From an uncultured Lutibacter sp. (GTDB lineage Bacteria; Bacteroidota; Bacteroidia; Flavobacteriales; Flavobacteriaceae): DNA of 64,000 nt. The stretch spans positions 806,001-870,000 of the forward strand of contig NZ_CANLZZ010000001.1 of NCBI RefSeq assembly GCF_947495725.1, read 5' to 3'. The notes below the pieces were generated by a model. That model saw only the letters and a program-made list of their open reading frames with translations, made no database searches and was not told the DNA's origin. The position numbers and the translations under genes were made by a program. This document shows, one piece after another, positions 37,878 through 46,988 of the stretch (its first letter is position 1; the number at the start of each line of letters is the position of its first letter).

Positions 37878-38780
37878 ATGAAAAAAATAAAATTACTTTT
37901 AGGATTTGTAATCTTAATGTCCATAACAACAGTTTTTGGTCAACAAGATCCTCAGTATACGCAGTATATGTATAATATGAATATTTTAAATCCGGCATAC
38001 GCAGGTTCAAAAGGTATTCCAAGTATTGGTTTATTGGGAAGAACACAGTGGGTTGGAGTAGAAGGAGCACCAAAAACGGTAACACTTTCGGCACATGCAC
38101 CTGTTGGAAATGCAGTAGGTTTAGGTTTGTCCGTTATTCATGACGAAATAGGACCTGTAAAAGAAGACAATGTTTATGCTGATTTTTCATATACCATTTT
38201 TACTTCAGAAGAAGGTAGGTTGGCATTTGGTTTAAAAGCCGGGGTTACTTTTATGGATGTACGAGAATTAATAACTGTTGATCCAGATCCATTAAATATT
38301 CCTATTCACCAAACCTCACCAAATTTTGGAGCTGGTATTTATTATTATACCAATAAATGGTATTTGGGATTATCAGCACCTAATTTTTTAGAAACAAAGC
38401 ATCTTGAAAAAGAGGGAGGAATTGTAAGTACAGCTTCTGAAAAAATGCATTATTTCTTAACCTCTGGTTATGTGTTTGATATAGCGGATAATTTAAAGTT
38501 AAAACCATCTACAATGATTAAAGCGACAGCTGGAGCACCATTATCTGTTGATTTATCATTAAATTTATTGGTTGATGAAAGGGTGGAATTAGGTTTATCA
38601 CATCGATTTGATGATTCTATTAGTGGAATGATTGGATTTCAGGTAAATGATGACTTTAGAGTTGGTTATGCCTATGATTATACAACTTCTAAATTTGGAG
38701 ATTTTAATTCAGGATCTCACGAAATTATGTTGTTATTTGATTTTAATATTAAAAAAATAAAGAGTCCAAGATTCTTTTAA
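37878..38780 (+). CDS. PorP/SprF family outer-membrane protein
   Basis: A 300-residue outer-membrane beta-barrel. The signal peptide is about 1-21 (ending VFGQ), and the mature start QDPQYTQYMYNMNILNPAYAG is the family hallmark. SprF-type proteins are needed for secretion or attachment of the neighbouring type B-tail protein, as in the F. johnsoniae sprB-sprF pair. The gene begins 68 bases after the giant gene across an imperfect hairpin and is followed after 15 bases by the OmpA gene. I infer that it serves the giant adhesin specifically. Confidence 0.93.
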   Translation: MKKIKLLLGFVILMSITTVFGQQDPQYTQYMYNMNILNPAYAGSKGIPSIGLLGRTQWVGVEGAPKTVTLSAHAPVGNAVGLGLSVIHDEIGPVKEDNVYADFSYTIFTSEEGRLAFGLKAGVTFMDVRELITVDPDPLNIPIHQTSPNFGAGIYYYTNKWYLGLSAPNFLETKHLEKEGGIVSTASEKMHYFLTSGYVFDIADNLKLKPSTMIKATAGAPLSVDLSLNLLVDERVELGLSHRFDDSISGMIGFQVNDDFRVGYAYDYTTSKFGDFNSGSHEIMLLFDFNIKKIKSPRFF

Positions 38781-38795
38781 TTAAAAAACAGAAAT

Positions 38796-40388
38796 ATGAA
38801 AAAAATTACACTAATTATACTATTGTTTTGTGCAGGTTTTATAAATGCACAAGATGTTAATTATAAAATAAAAAACATTTCTGAAAACACAAAATTATCC
38901 GATTTTGGAGTTACTTACTATGGAGAAAATGAGGCCGTGTTTGCTTCATCCAGAAAAGATAAATCTATTAGAAATAGAAAGTGGTATTTAAATAAGCAGC
39001 CATACTTAGAGTTACTTAAGGGGACTTTAGGTCCTGACGGTGAAATTAATGACGTTGAAAGATTTTCGAAAACTATAAATACAAAGTATCATGAATCGAA
39101 TGCTGCATTTACAAAAGATTTAAAAACAGTTTATTTTTCAAGAGATAATTATATCAATAAAAAAACCTCAAAGGATGAGGAAGGTTGGGTACTAATACAG
39201 ATATATAAAGCAACTATTGGTGACGATGGAGAATGGACAAATATTAAGCCTATGCCATTTAATAGTGACAATTATCAAACGGGGCACCCTGTTTTAAATA
39301 AAAAAGAAAACAAGTTGTATTTTACTTCTGATATGCCTGGTTCATTGGGTTCAACAGATATTTTTGTTGTAGACATTAATTCAGATGGTACGTATGGAAA
39401 GCCAGTTAATTTAGGTCCAAATGTAAATACTAGAAGAAGTGAAAGATTTCCATTTATTAGTGATGATAATGTACTATATTTTTCATCAGATGGGTATATA
39501 GATGGGTACGGACAATTAGATGTATACGCTACAAAAATAGTTGCTGGAGAAGCAATTGAACCTGCTAAGAATTTGGGAACACCTATTAATAGTAGAAAGG
39601 ATGATTTTTGTTTTGTATATAAATCAGGTGAAAAATGGGGGCATTTTTCTTCAAACAGAGAATTTGGTAAAGGAGATGATGATATTTATTATTTTGAAGA
39701 ACTAGCACCAGAAGAACTTGATTGTAATCAATTGGTTGAAGGTGTAGTTAGAGAAAAAGTAACAGGAGCATTATTACCAGGTGCTTTAGTTGTGTTGTAT
39801 GATAAAGACGGTAAGAAAATTGAAAGCGTAATTGCGGATAAATATGCTTCGTTTAGCTTTAAACTAGATTGTAAAACACCTTATAAAGTAGTTGGAACTA
39901 AGGAAAACTACGATAAAGATAGTGAAGAGTTTGAAACATCAGATGTGAGAGATCTTGAGTTAGGTATAGGCTTAACATTAAGTCCAAGTGAATTTATTGT
40001 TGTTAGAGGTAAGCTTATGGTAAATATAGATCCAATTTATTTTGATTTAGATAAGTCATTTATTCGTCCAGATGCTGCAATAGAGTTAGGAAAAGTGTTA
40101 AGAGTAATGACAAAGTATCCAAAAATAAAGATTGCGCTTGGTTCACATACCGATAGTAGAGCTTCTGATAAATACAATTGGGATTTATCAAACCGAAGAG
40201 CAAAATCATCGTTAGAATGGTTAATTGAAAATGGAATTGATTCATCTAGAATAACTGCAGAAGGTTATGGTGAAACAAAATTAGTTAATAAATGTTCAAA
40301 TGGTGTTAGATGTTCAGAAGAAGAACATCAATTAAACAGAAGAACGGAATTTGTGATTTTGAACCCAGAAGTGGTTAATGAAAATTAA
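38796..40388 (+). CDS. OmpA family protein with PD40/WD40-like propeller and carboxypeptidase-regulatory-like domain
   Basis: A 530-residue periplasmic or outer-membrane protein. Signal peptide 1-18 (ending INAQ). Residues about 30-295 hold PD40-type propeller blades (KLYFTSDMPGSLGSTDIF, VLYFSSDGYIDGYGQLDVY). A small beta-domain is at about 305-385 (GVVREKVTGALLPGALVVLYD). The OmpA C-terminal domain at about 405-525 (YFDLDKSFIRPDA, GSHTDSR, NRRTEFVIL) binds peptidoglycan. With the SprF-like protein it forms the partner set usually found after type B adhesins, probably anchoring that complex to the cell wall. Confidence 0.93.
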   Translation: MKKITLIILLFCAGFINAQDVNYKIKNISENTKLSDFGVTYYGENEAVFASSRKDKSIRNRKWYLNKQPYLELLKGTLGPDGEINDVERFSKTINTKYHESNAAFTKDLKTVYFSRDNYINKKTSKDEEGWVLIQIYKATIGDDGEWTNIKPMPFNSDNYQTGHPVLNKKENKLYFTSDMPGSLGSTDIFVVDINSDGTYGKPVNLGPNVNTRRSERFPFISDDNVLYFSSDGYIDGYGQLDVYATKIVAGEAIEPAKNLGTPINSRKDDFCFVYKSGEKWGHFSSNREFGKGDDDIYYFEELAPEELDCNQLVEGVVREKVTGALLPGALVVLYDKDGKKIESVIADKYASFSFKLDCKTPYKVVGTKENYDKDSEEFETSDVRDLELGIGLTLSPSEFIVVRGKLMVNIDPIYFDLDKSFIRPDAAIELGKVLRVMTKYPKIKIALGSHTDSRASDKYNWDLSNRRAKSSLEWLIENGIDSSRITAEGYGETKLVNKCSNGVRCSEEEHQLNRRTEFVILNPEVVNEN

Positions 40389-40408
40389 ATAACTAATTAT
40401 CAAGATTA

Positions 40409-40442
40409 AAAAAAGCAGCTGTTTAATTGAGCTGCTTTTTTT
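40409..40442 (+). terminator. Rho-independent terminator after the adhesin locus
   Basis: AAAAAAGCAGCT (40409-40420) pairs with AGCTGCTTTTTT (40430-40441) around a 9-base loop, with a T-run. Confidence 0.9.
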
Positions 40443-40534
40443 GTATATTCTAGTTTTATTGCGAATCAAAACCTATTTAAAACTTCTCATAAATTTGGAG
40501 AAATTTAATTAATAAGGCGTTAAACGAAACTATT

Positions 40535-40903
40535 TTAAAAATTTCTATTCAATCCTTCTTCCCATTCTTTAATAAAATCGTCTAGTTCTTCAATAAATTC
40601 TTGAGGTTTTTGTATTCTATTTATCGTTACATGTAATATAATTGCTTCTTTATTTGGAGGATAACCGGTTGTTATGGTCCAAGCTAATGCATTTGGACAA
40701 TCTAACAAAGTAAAACGAACACCACCTTTAATTTTAGCATAGCTTATTTGAAACTCTCCCCAAAGTGTTAGCCCATTAAATTCTGTTGAATTCCCTTCTA
40801 AAAATAACATAGATTCAGTAAAAAGGTCGAGAGTTTGAGGATTAATTTTTTCTTGAAGAATATTTTCACAAGTGGTTTTTTCGATAACTTTAAAGTATTC
40901 CAT
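40535..40903 (-). CDS. Small conserved-looking protein of unknown function
   Basis: A 122-residue soluble protein (start MEYFKVIEKTTCENIL; TLWGEFQISYAKIKGG; end EEWEEGLNRNF-like acidic helix). I do not recognise the family. There is no signal peptide or membrane helix. The mix of strands (FTLLDCPNALAWTITTG) and a terminal acidic helix suggests a small alpha/beta fold. It starts two bases after the DMT transporter stop, so it is probably the last gene of the mfd-transporter operon. The reverse strand has a shorter frame (62 residues) that looks like a shadow. Confidence 0.7.
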   Translation of the reverse strand: MEYFKVIEKTTCENILQEKINPQTLDLFTESMLFLEGNSTEFNGLTLWGEFQISYAKIKGGVRFTLLDCPNALAWTITTGYPPNKEAIILHVTINRIQKPQEFIEELDDFIKEWEEGLNRNF

Positions 40904-40905
40904 TT

Positions 40906-41763
40906 TTATTTTCTTGAAGCAAAACTTTCAATTACAACCGTAGCAATAATAAGAACTCCGCCTATTACTGTTTTTAAACCAGGTATTTCACTTAAAAATA
41001 ACATTCCAAATAGTATACCATAAATTGGTTGAATACTGCTCATAATGCTTATTGTACCGATAGAAAAGTTTTTCATACTTAATACAAAAAGAGTATGCCC
41101 AACTGCCGTAGTTAATAAAGCCAAAGCGCCTAAGCCTAGCCAATCATTTGTCGATGGATTTCCTTCAAAAACAAAAAATACTGGCCATAAAACTATTGTA
41201 ATTATTATCATTTGATAAAACATTAACATGGAACCATGGTAGCTTGCAGTTTTCTTTTTCATTAATATATTTCTAATTGCGTAGAAAACTGCAGAAATAA
41301 TTCCGGATAAAATTCCAAGGGTAACATTGTTTCCTAAATCAAATTCGGGGGTTAAAAAATAAATTCCGACAAGCACCAAAATCCCTAGGAATACATGGTT
41401 TAAATTAAGTCGTGTTTTAAAAAATAAAGGTTCTAAGAAAACGGTTATAATTGGATAGGTAAACATTGCAAGCATTCCAATGGCAACTCCTGATAATTTA
41501 AGTGCATAAAAGTAGGTAATCCAATGTGTCCCCATTAAAAAACCACTTATAATAATGGTTCTTAAATCTCTTTTTGAACCAATTTTTAGGTTAATTTTTT
41601 TATACCAAATAAAAATAGCTAAACATAATACTGCGAAAGCGCTTCGCCACCAAATAGTAATTGGTGGAGGCATAGAAATATAACGTCCTAATACTCCCGA
41701 AGTACTAATTAACATCATTGCAAAATTTAATTCTGTAAGATGTTTTATATGGCTAGTTTTCAA
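40906..41763 (-). CDS. DMT superfamily transporter (EamA family)
   Basis: A 285-residue inner-membrane protein with about ten hydrophobic helices arranged as two EamA halves (about 8-140 and 150-280). Features include ARNILMKKK at the central loop and SSIQPIYGILFGMLFLSE near the C-terminus, a typical EamA second-repeat signature. These proteins export metabolites such as amino acids or nucleosides; the substrate cannot be predicted. Its start overlaps the mfd 3' end by 11 bases. Confidence 0.9.
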   Translation of the reverse strand: MKTSHIKHLTELNFAMMLISTSGVLGRYISMPPPITIWWRSAFAVLCLAIFIWYKKINLKIGSKRDLRTIIISGFLMGTHWITYFYALKLSGVAIGMLAMFTYPIITVFLEPLFFKTRLNLNHVFLGILVLVGIYFLTPEFDLGNNVTLGILSGIISAVFYAIRNILMKKKTASYHGSMLMFYQMIIITIVLWPVFFVFEGNPSTNDWLGLGALALLTTAVGHTLFVLSMKNFSIGTISIMSSIQPIYGILFGMLFLSEIPGLKTVIGGVLIIATVVIESFASRK

Positions 41764-44700
41764 TATTTTGTAATGTATTTAAGGCTTTTATAACCGAGTT
41801 AATTTTAATAAATGTTAATAATAATCGTAATCCCGACTTTGTTTCTTTTTCTTTCATTACACAGGTTGTTGGGTTTTTTTGAACATAATTAACTACTTTA
41901 ACAAATGTTGGGGAATTATAAAAAGAACTTTGTTGATCTGAAATAAAATAACAAAGCATTCTATTTTTCTTTAAAATTAAACGTTCCATACCTAAATGTT
42001 TGGCAATCCATTTAATTCTAACACTATTTAACAAATCTACCACCTGAGTTGGTAATTCTCCAAACCGGTCAACTAATTCATTTTCGAAATTTTGTAATTC
42101 TTCTTCATTTTTAAGATCGCTTAATTTATTGTATAAACTTAATCTTTCAGAAATTACATTTATATAATCATCTGGAAATAAAATTTCAAAGTCAGTATCA
42201 ATTTGGATTTCTTTTACATATTCTTTAGGTTTATTAGATTCATCTTTATATAAATCTTTAAACTCATTTTCTTTAAGTTCTTCAATAGTTTCATTTAATA
42301 TTTTTTGATACGTATCAAAACCAATATCATTAATAAAACCGCTTTGTTCACCACCTAATAAATCTCCTGCACCACGAATTTCTAAATCTTTCATAGCGAT
42401 ATTTATTCCGCTTCCTAGATCTGTATAAAGTGAAATAGCTTCAATTCTTTTTCGTGCATCATCTGTCATCATATGGTATGGAGGTGTAATAAAATAACAG
42501 AACGCCTTTTTGTTAGATCTTCCAACTCTTCCTCGCATTTGATGTAAATCTGACAAGCCAAAGTTATTTGCATTATTTATAAAAATAGTATTGGCATTTG
42601 GAACATCTAATCCACTTTCAATTATGGTGGTAGATACTAAAACATCAAATTCGTTATTTATAAAAGAAAGCATTAAACTTTCTAACTTTTTACCTTCCAT
42701 TTGTCCGTGACCAATTCCAATTTTAGCATCTGGTAATAAACGTTGTAATAAACCAGCAACTTCCTTTATATTTTCAATTCTGTTGTGAATAAAAAATACT
42801 TGACCTCCACGTTGTATTTCATAGCGAATGGCATCTCTTATGGTTTCTTCAGAAAAGCGAATTACATGGCTTTCTATAGGTACTCGGTTTGGCGGTGGTG
42901 TGCTAATAATGGATAAATCACGAGCTGCCATTAATGAAAATTGGAGTGTTCTTGGTATTGGTGTGGCGGTTAATGTTAAGGTATCAACGTTTTCTTTAAG
43001 TGTTTTTAGTTTATCTTTTACTGCAACTCCAAATTTTTGTTCCTCATCTACAATTAAAAGTCCAAGATCTTTGTATTTTATTGTAGAGTTGGTTAATTGA
43101 TGTGTTCCAATTACAATATCAATAGAACCATCTTCAAGTCCTTTTAAAACTCCTTTTCGTTGGCTAGCTGTCCTAAATCGATTTAAATAATCGACAGAAA
43201 CAGGAAAATCTTTTAAACGTTCACTAAATGTTTTAAAATGTTGAAAAGCTAATATTGTTGTTGGTACCAAAATGGCAACTTGTTTTCCATTGTCAACAGC
43301 TTTAAAAGCGGCTCTTATTGCAACTTCAGTTTTACCAAATCCAACATCGCCACATACCAATCTATCCATTGGTTGTTCACTTTCCATATCGTTTTTTACA
43401 TCTTGTGTAGAACTGGATTGATCTGGAGTATCTTCATATAAAAAGCTTGCTTCGAGCTCATGTTGCAAATAACTGTCGGGTTGGTACTGAAAACCTTTTT
43501 TCATTTTTCGCTTTGCATACAATTCAATTAAATTAAATGCAATATGACGAATTCGAGTTTTTGTTTTTTGCGTTAGTTTTTTCCAAGCTCCAGATCCTAA
43601 TTTATGAAGTTTAGGAGCTTTACCATCTTTACCGTTGTATTTTGAAATTTTATGAAGTGAGTGAATACTTATATATAAAATATCTCGTTCTCCATACATA
43701 AGTTTAATGGCTTCTTGTTTTTTTCCTTCAACATCAATTTTTTGAAGTCCACCAAATTTTCCAATACCGTGATCTATATGAGTAACAAAATCTCCAATTT
43801 CAAGGTTTGTAAGTTCCTTTAATGAAATTGATTGCTTTTTGGCATATCCATTTTTTAATCGGAATTTATGATAACGTTCAAAAATTTGATGATCGGTATA
43901 GCAAACAAATTGATTTTCAATATCAATAAAACCTTGATATAATGGAAAAACTATAGTTTTATATTCAATTTTTTCATCAACATCTTCAAAAATATCATGA
44001 AAGCGATCAGCTTGTTTTTGAGAATCGCAAAACAAGTAATTTGTAAATCCGTTTGCTGAGTTTTTTTGGAAATCTTCAATAAGTAAATCGAATTGCTTAT
44101 TAAAAGAAGGTTGTGGTTTTGTATTAAAAATTAGAACATCCTTTGTTTCGTTTTGTAAAACTTTTTTTTGAGTTTTTACATCTAAATTGGTGTTCTGTGC
44201 ATTTAATATTTCGGCAAATGTAAAATCTTTTAGTTGGTTTTTAATAAGTTCTCCATTGCAAAAAAGCTCTTTGGGTTCTGCATGGTTTATAGCGGATGAT
44301 AATTTTTTAAACTCTTCTTCTGCTTTAATAAATAACTTATCTAATCTTTTGGTAAATAAGTCTGTGTTTTTAGCAAAAATTACAGTTTTAGAAGAAATGT
44401 ATTTTAAAAAACTCTCACGTTTTTCATCCAATGTTTTGTTTTCAACATTGGGCATAATGCTAATTTTTGTTAGTTTTTCTGTTGATAACTGCGTTTCAAC
44501 ATCAAAAGTTCTAATGCTATCAACATCATCACCAAAAAATTCTATTCGATAAGGTTCATCATGCGAAAATGAAAAAACATCAATAATTCCACCTCTTACT
44601 GAAAATTCACCGGGTTCGGAAACAAAGTCAACTCTGTTAAAATTGTATTCAAATAGAATTTCATTAACAAAATCTAAGGTAAGGTTATCATTTACACTAA

Positions 44701-45142
44701 TTTTTAATGTATTTCTATTAAGTTCGGCTTTAGTTACAACTTGTTCAAAAAGAGCGTCCGGATAGGTTACAATAATTGCGGGTTTTTTTCTAGAATTTAG
44801 TCTATTTAAAACTTCCGATCTTAGTAAAACATTTGCGTTGTCTACTTCTTCAATTTGATAAGGTCTTCTGTATGATCCTGGATAAAACAGTACATCTTTG
44901 TCGTTTAATAATTGTTCTAAATCGTTTAAATAATAAGCAGCTTCCTCCTTGTCTGTAAATATTAAAAGGAATTGTTTGTTTACTTCTTTAAAACATTCGG
45001 AAATAACAAAAGACAATGACGATCCCACCAAATTCGCAATTTGAATTTGGTTATTATCTTTCGAAAGTAATGGAACTAATTGCTTTTTCTCAACAATTTG
45101 TTCGTATGATTTAATAATGTTTTGCTTACTCAAAAAATGCAA
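41753..45142 (-). CDS. mfd: Transcription-repair coupling factor
   Basis: A 1129-residue SF2 translocase that removes stalled RNA polymerase from damaged DNA and recruits UvrA. The UvrB-like N-terminal region covers about 1-330. The CarD-type RNA polymerase-interacting domain is at about 445-545 (GDFVTHIDHGIGKF, YGERDILYI). Helicase motifs: Walker A GDVGFGKTEVA near 600, DEEQ (LLIVDEEQKFGV), TATPIPRTL, and QMRGRVGRS. The TRCF C-terminal domain is at about 975-1080. Length is normal. The promoter is intact, and the ATG lies 7 bases downstream of the -7 element. Confidence 0.97.
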   Translation of the reverse strand: MHFLSKQNIIKSYEQIVEKKQLVPLLSKDNNQIQIANLVGSSLSFVISECFKEVNKQFLLIFTDKEEAAYYLNDLEQLLNDKDVLFYPGSYRRPYQIEEVDNANVLLRSEVLNRLNSRKKPAIIVTYPDALFEQVVTKAELNRNTLKISVNDNLTLDFVNEILFEYNFNRVDFVSEPGEFSVRGGIIDVFSFSHDEPYRIEFFGDDVDSIRTFDVETQLSTEKLTKISIMPNVENKTLDEKRESFLKYISSKTVIFAKNTDLFTKRLDKLFIKAEEEFKKLSSAINHAEPKELFCNGELIKNQLKDFTFAEILNAQNTNLDVKTQKKVLQNETKDVLIFNTKPQPSFNKQFDLLIEDFQKNSANGFTNYLFCDSQKQADRFHDIFEDVDEKIEYKTIVFPLYQGFIDIENQFVCYTDHQIFERYHKFRLKNGYAKKQSISLKELTNLEIGDFVTHIDHGIGKFGGLQKIDVEGKKQEAIKLMYGERDILYISIHSLHKISKYNGKDGKAPKLHKLGSGAWKKLTQKTKTRIRHIAFNLIELYAKRKMKKGFQYQPDSYLQHELEASFLYEDTPDQSSSTQDVKNDMESEQPMDRLVCGDVGFGKTEVAIRAAFKAVDNGKQVAILVPTTILAFQHFKTFSERLKDFPVSVDYLNRFRTASQRKGVLKGLEDGSIDIVIGTHQLTNSTIKYKDLGLLIVDEEQKFGVAVKDKLKTLKENVDTLTLTATPIPRTLQFSLMAARDLSIISTPPPNRVPIESHVIRFSEETIRDAIRYEIQRGGQVFFIHNRIENIKEVAGLLQRLLPDAKIGIGHGQMEGKKLESLMLSFINNEFDVLVSTTIIESGLDVPNANTIFINNANNFGLSDLHQMRGRVGRSNKKAFCYFITPPYHMMTDDARKRIEAISLYTDLGSGINIAMKDLEIRGAGDLLGGEQSGFINDIGFDTYQKILNETIEELKENEFKDLYKDESNKPKEYVKEIQIDTDFEILFPDDYINVISERLSLYNKLSDLKNEEELQNFENELVDRFGELPTQVVDLLNSVRIKWIAKHLGMERLILKKNRMLCYFISDQQSSFYNSPTFVKVVNYVQKNPTTCVMKEKETKSGLRLLLTFIKINSVIKALNTLQNIEN

Positions 45143-45149
45143 ATTTTGC

Positions 45150-45178
45150 CAAAGATACCATTTTATGTAAAAATCAAA
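45150..45178 (-). promoter_or_regulatory. mfd promoter
   Basis: Minus strand: -33 TTTG at 45175-45178, 17-base spacer, -7 TATCTTTG at 45150-45157. A good match to the Bacteroidota consensus, placing the start very near ATG 45142. Confidence 0.6.
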
Positions 45179-45222
45179 AAAAATCCGTAAATTTATAAGA
45201 GAACCAGTAAAAAGTATTTATT

Positions 45223-45663
45223 ATGTCAATTTCAGATTTATACCCAACAGGATTACACGAACAGAATATTGGGCATTTTGCGGCAATAGTAAAATTAGCA
45301 TTACGAGATAATAAGATTGATAAAAAGGAGCGCATATTATTAGATCGTTTAACTAGAAGATTAGATATTTCTAAAAAAGAATTTGAATCTATACTCAAAG
45401 ATCCAGACAAGTATCCGGTAAATTCACCAGTTAGTTATAGTGATAGGCTTGAAAGGTTGTATGATTTAACCAAAATGCTATTTTTAGATAGAAATCCAAC
45501 CATTGACAAAACTTCCTTAATGGATAGAATTGCAATAGGACTTGGTTTTCCAGCTGAAAATGCTAGATTAGTTGTAAAAGAGGCAATTAAATTTTTTATG
45601 AAAGAGCCCGAATTAGAAGATTTTAAAGCTGCAATTAAAAAAGTTAACTTAATAAAACATTAA
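45223..45663 (+). CDS. TerB-like protein (first of a pair)
   Basis: A 146-residue all-helical soluble protein. The pattern HFAAIVKLALRDNKIDKKERILLDRL (about 17-42) is typical of TerB / DjlA N-terminal-like helical domains, where an acidic D-x-x-I-D-xx-E site may bind metal. GIGLGFP-like IAIGLGFPAENARLV follows near 108. The biochemical role of such stand-alone proteins is unknown; TerB itself is linked to tellurite resistance and membrane stress. It is divergent from mfd by 80 bases and is followed by a paralogue. Confidence 0.8.
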   Translation: MSISDLYPTGLHEQNIGHFAAIVKLALRDNKIDKKERILLDRLTRRLDISKKEFESILKDPDKYPVNSPVSYSDRLERLYDLTKMLFLDRNPTIDKTSLMDRIAIGLGFPAENARLVVKEAIKFFMKEPELEDFKAAIKKVNLIKH

Positions 45664-45677
45664 ATTTATTTTAATAA

Positions 45678-45709
45678 TTGCTAATATTTTATTGGTTTAT
45701 TTATATTTG
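45678..45709 (+). promoter_or_regulatory. Promoter of the second TerB-like gene
   Basis: -33 TTG at 45678-45680, 21-base spacer, -7 TATATTTG at 45702-45709. The TTG that could be taken as an upstream start codon is thus the -33 element, supporting ATG 45729. Confidence 0.65.
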
Positions 45710-45728
45710 CGATTATAAAAATAAAATA

Positions 45729-46163
45729 ATGGGAGTTTCAGATTTTAATTTAAGTGGAGAGCAAAGTAAGAATATTGCTCATTTTGCTAGCATTGTTCAA
45801 TTAGCTTTGGCTGACGATGTTATTACTGAAGGTGAAGAAAAATTATTAAAAAGAGTTGCGAATAGATTTCATATTTTAGACGATAAATATAAAAAAATTC
45901 TTGAATCTCCTGAAAATTATTCAATTAAAGGATTGCATAGTTATGATGAGCGAATAGAGCATTTATATGATTTGGCTAAAATGATTTATGCAGATGATGA
46001 AGTAACCCATAAAGAAATGGGAGTTTTAAGAAAAATATGTATTGGTTTAGGTTTTCCAATCGATAATGTTGAAAAATTATCCGATGAAGCAATTCATTTG
46101 GTTTTGAATAACACTGATTTAGAAGATTTTACCAAAGCAATAAAACAAGTAAATAGATTTTAA
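45729..46163 (+). CDS. TerB-like protein (second of a pair)
   Basis: A 144-residue paralogue of the preceding protein: HFASIVQLALADDVITEGEEKLLKR matches its helical acidic motif, and CIGLGFPIDNVEKL its second half. The first copy has R-D-N-K-I-D-K-K-E where this one has A-D-D-V-I-T-E-G-E, so this copy is closer to the acidic metal-site pattern. The start ATG 45729 is chosen because a complete promoter sits just upstream. The two genes have separate promoters. Function is unknown; the neighbours are DNA repair genes and an outer-membrane protein. Confidence 0.82.
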   Translation: MGVSDFNLSGEQSKNIAHFASIVQLALADDVITEGEEKLLKRVANRFHILDDKYKKILESPENYSIKGLHSYDERIEHLYDLAKMIYADDEVTHKEMGVLRKICIGLGFPIDNVEKLSDEAIHLVLNNTDLEDFTKAIKQVNRF

Positions 46164-46260
46164 TATAATTTTTATTCAACGTAATAAATTACCCCAGTAA
46201 GTATAATTTATTTACTTTTTTTACGTTGTTATCACTAAGAATTAACAAGCCCCTTTAACT

Positions 46261-46935
46261 ATGAAATTAGGATTGTTTAAAAAAGTAACGCTGCTTTTGC
46301 TGTTTAATATGTTGTTGATGAGTGCTTTAAGTGCTCAGGATGCAAACAGTAAATGGGTAGTAGGTGTAGGTGTAAATGCAGTAGATTATTTTCCATTTAT
46401 GACTCCCAAAAATTTCAAAGAAAACTTCCCTAAACTTGATGTTTCTCAAGGAAATCCTGATGGATTCTTTAACGAAATTTCAAATGCAGAAGATCATTGG
46501 AATGTTGGAGGTCCTAGTATTAATGTTACTCGTTATTGGAAAAATAGAATTTCTCTTGATGTTCAATTTTCTATGAATAAAATTAAAAAGTTAGGAGATA
46601 ATGTTGTAGAAGAAACAGATTATTTGGGTTTTGATGGAAATGTACAATATTGTTTTGTAAATCCTGAAAACTATTTTATTCCTTATGTTTATGCAGGAGG
46701 AGGATACACTTTTGCAGATAAGAGTGGTGGAACAGTAAATGCTGGTGTTGGAGGTAAATACTGGTTTAATGATGCAATAGGATTTTGTGCTCAAGGAGGC
46801 GTTAAATATAACTCTCCCGATTTTTCACTTATACCACATGTTTTTTATACTTTTAGTGTAGTAATGAAACTTGATCCTCATAGAAGGTTTATGTGGAATG
46901 CAAGGAAAAGATTTAATTGGAGAAACGGGAAGTAA
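46261..46935 (+). CDS. Outer-membrane beta-barrel protein, OmpA-barrel-like
   Basis: A 224-residue protein with a signal peptide (about 1-25, ending LSAQ). The body alternates polar and hydrophobic residues as expected for an 8-stranded barrel (WVVGVGVNAVDYFP, YFIPYVYAGGGYTF, GVGGKYWFNDAIGF). Its pattern resembles the N-terminal barrel of the OmpA protein at 51484-52845 (WMLTFGTNAIDIS, FDPFIYVGGGENW), but it has no OmpA peptidoglycan-binding domain. The C-terminus is Arg/Lys/Trp-rich (RRFMWNARKRFNWRNGK), unusual for a barrel, which more often ends in an aromatic residue. Confidence 0.85.
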   Translation: MKLGLFKKVTLLLLFNMLLMSALSAQDANSKWVVGVGVNAVDYFPFMTPKNFKENFPKLDVSQGNPDGFFNEISNAEDHWNVGGPSINVTRYWKNRISLDVQFSMNKIKKLGDNVVEETDYLGFDGNVQYCFVNPENYFIPYVYAGGGYTFADKSGGTVNAGVGGKYWFNDAIGFCAQGGVKYNSPDFSLIPHVFYTFSVVMKLDPHRRFMWNARKRFNWRNGK

Positions 46936-46988
46936 CAAAGCTTTTTTACAAACCATTTTATTAGTAACTTGCATTATAATTTATGTAA

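Noticed and set aside
45678..45728. An upstream TTG start for the second TerB-like gene.
   Set aside because: That TTG is the -33 element of a well-spaced promoter, and the first 17 codons would encode a hydrophobic piece unlike the paralogue.
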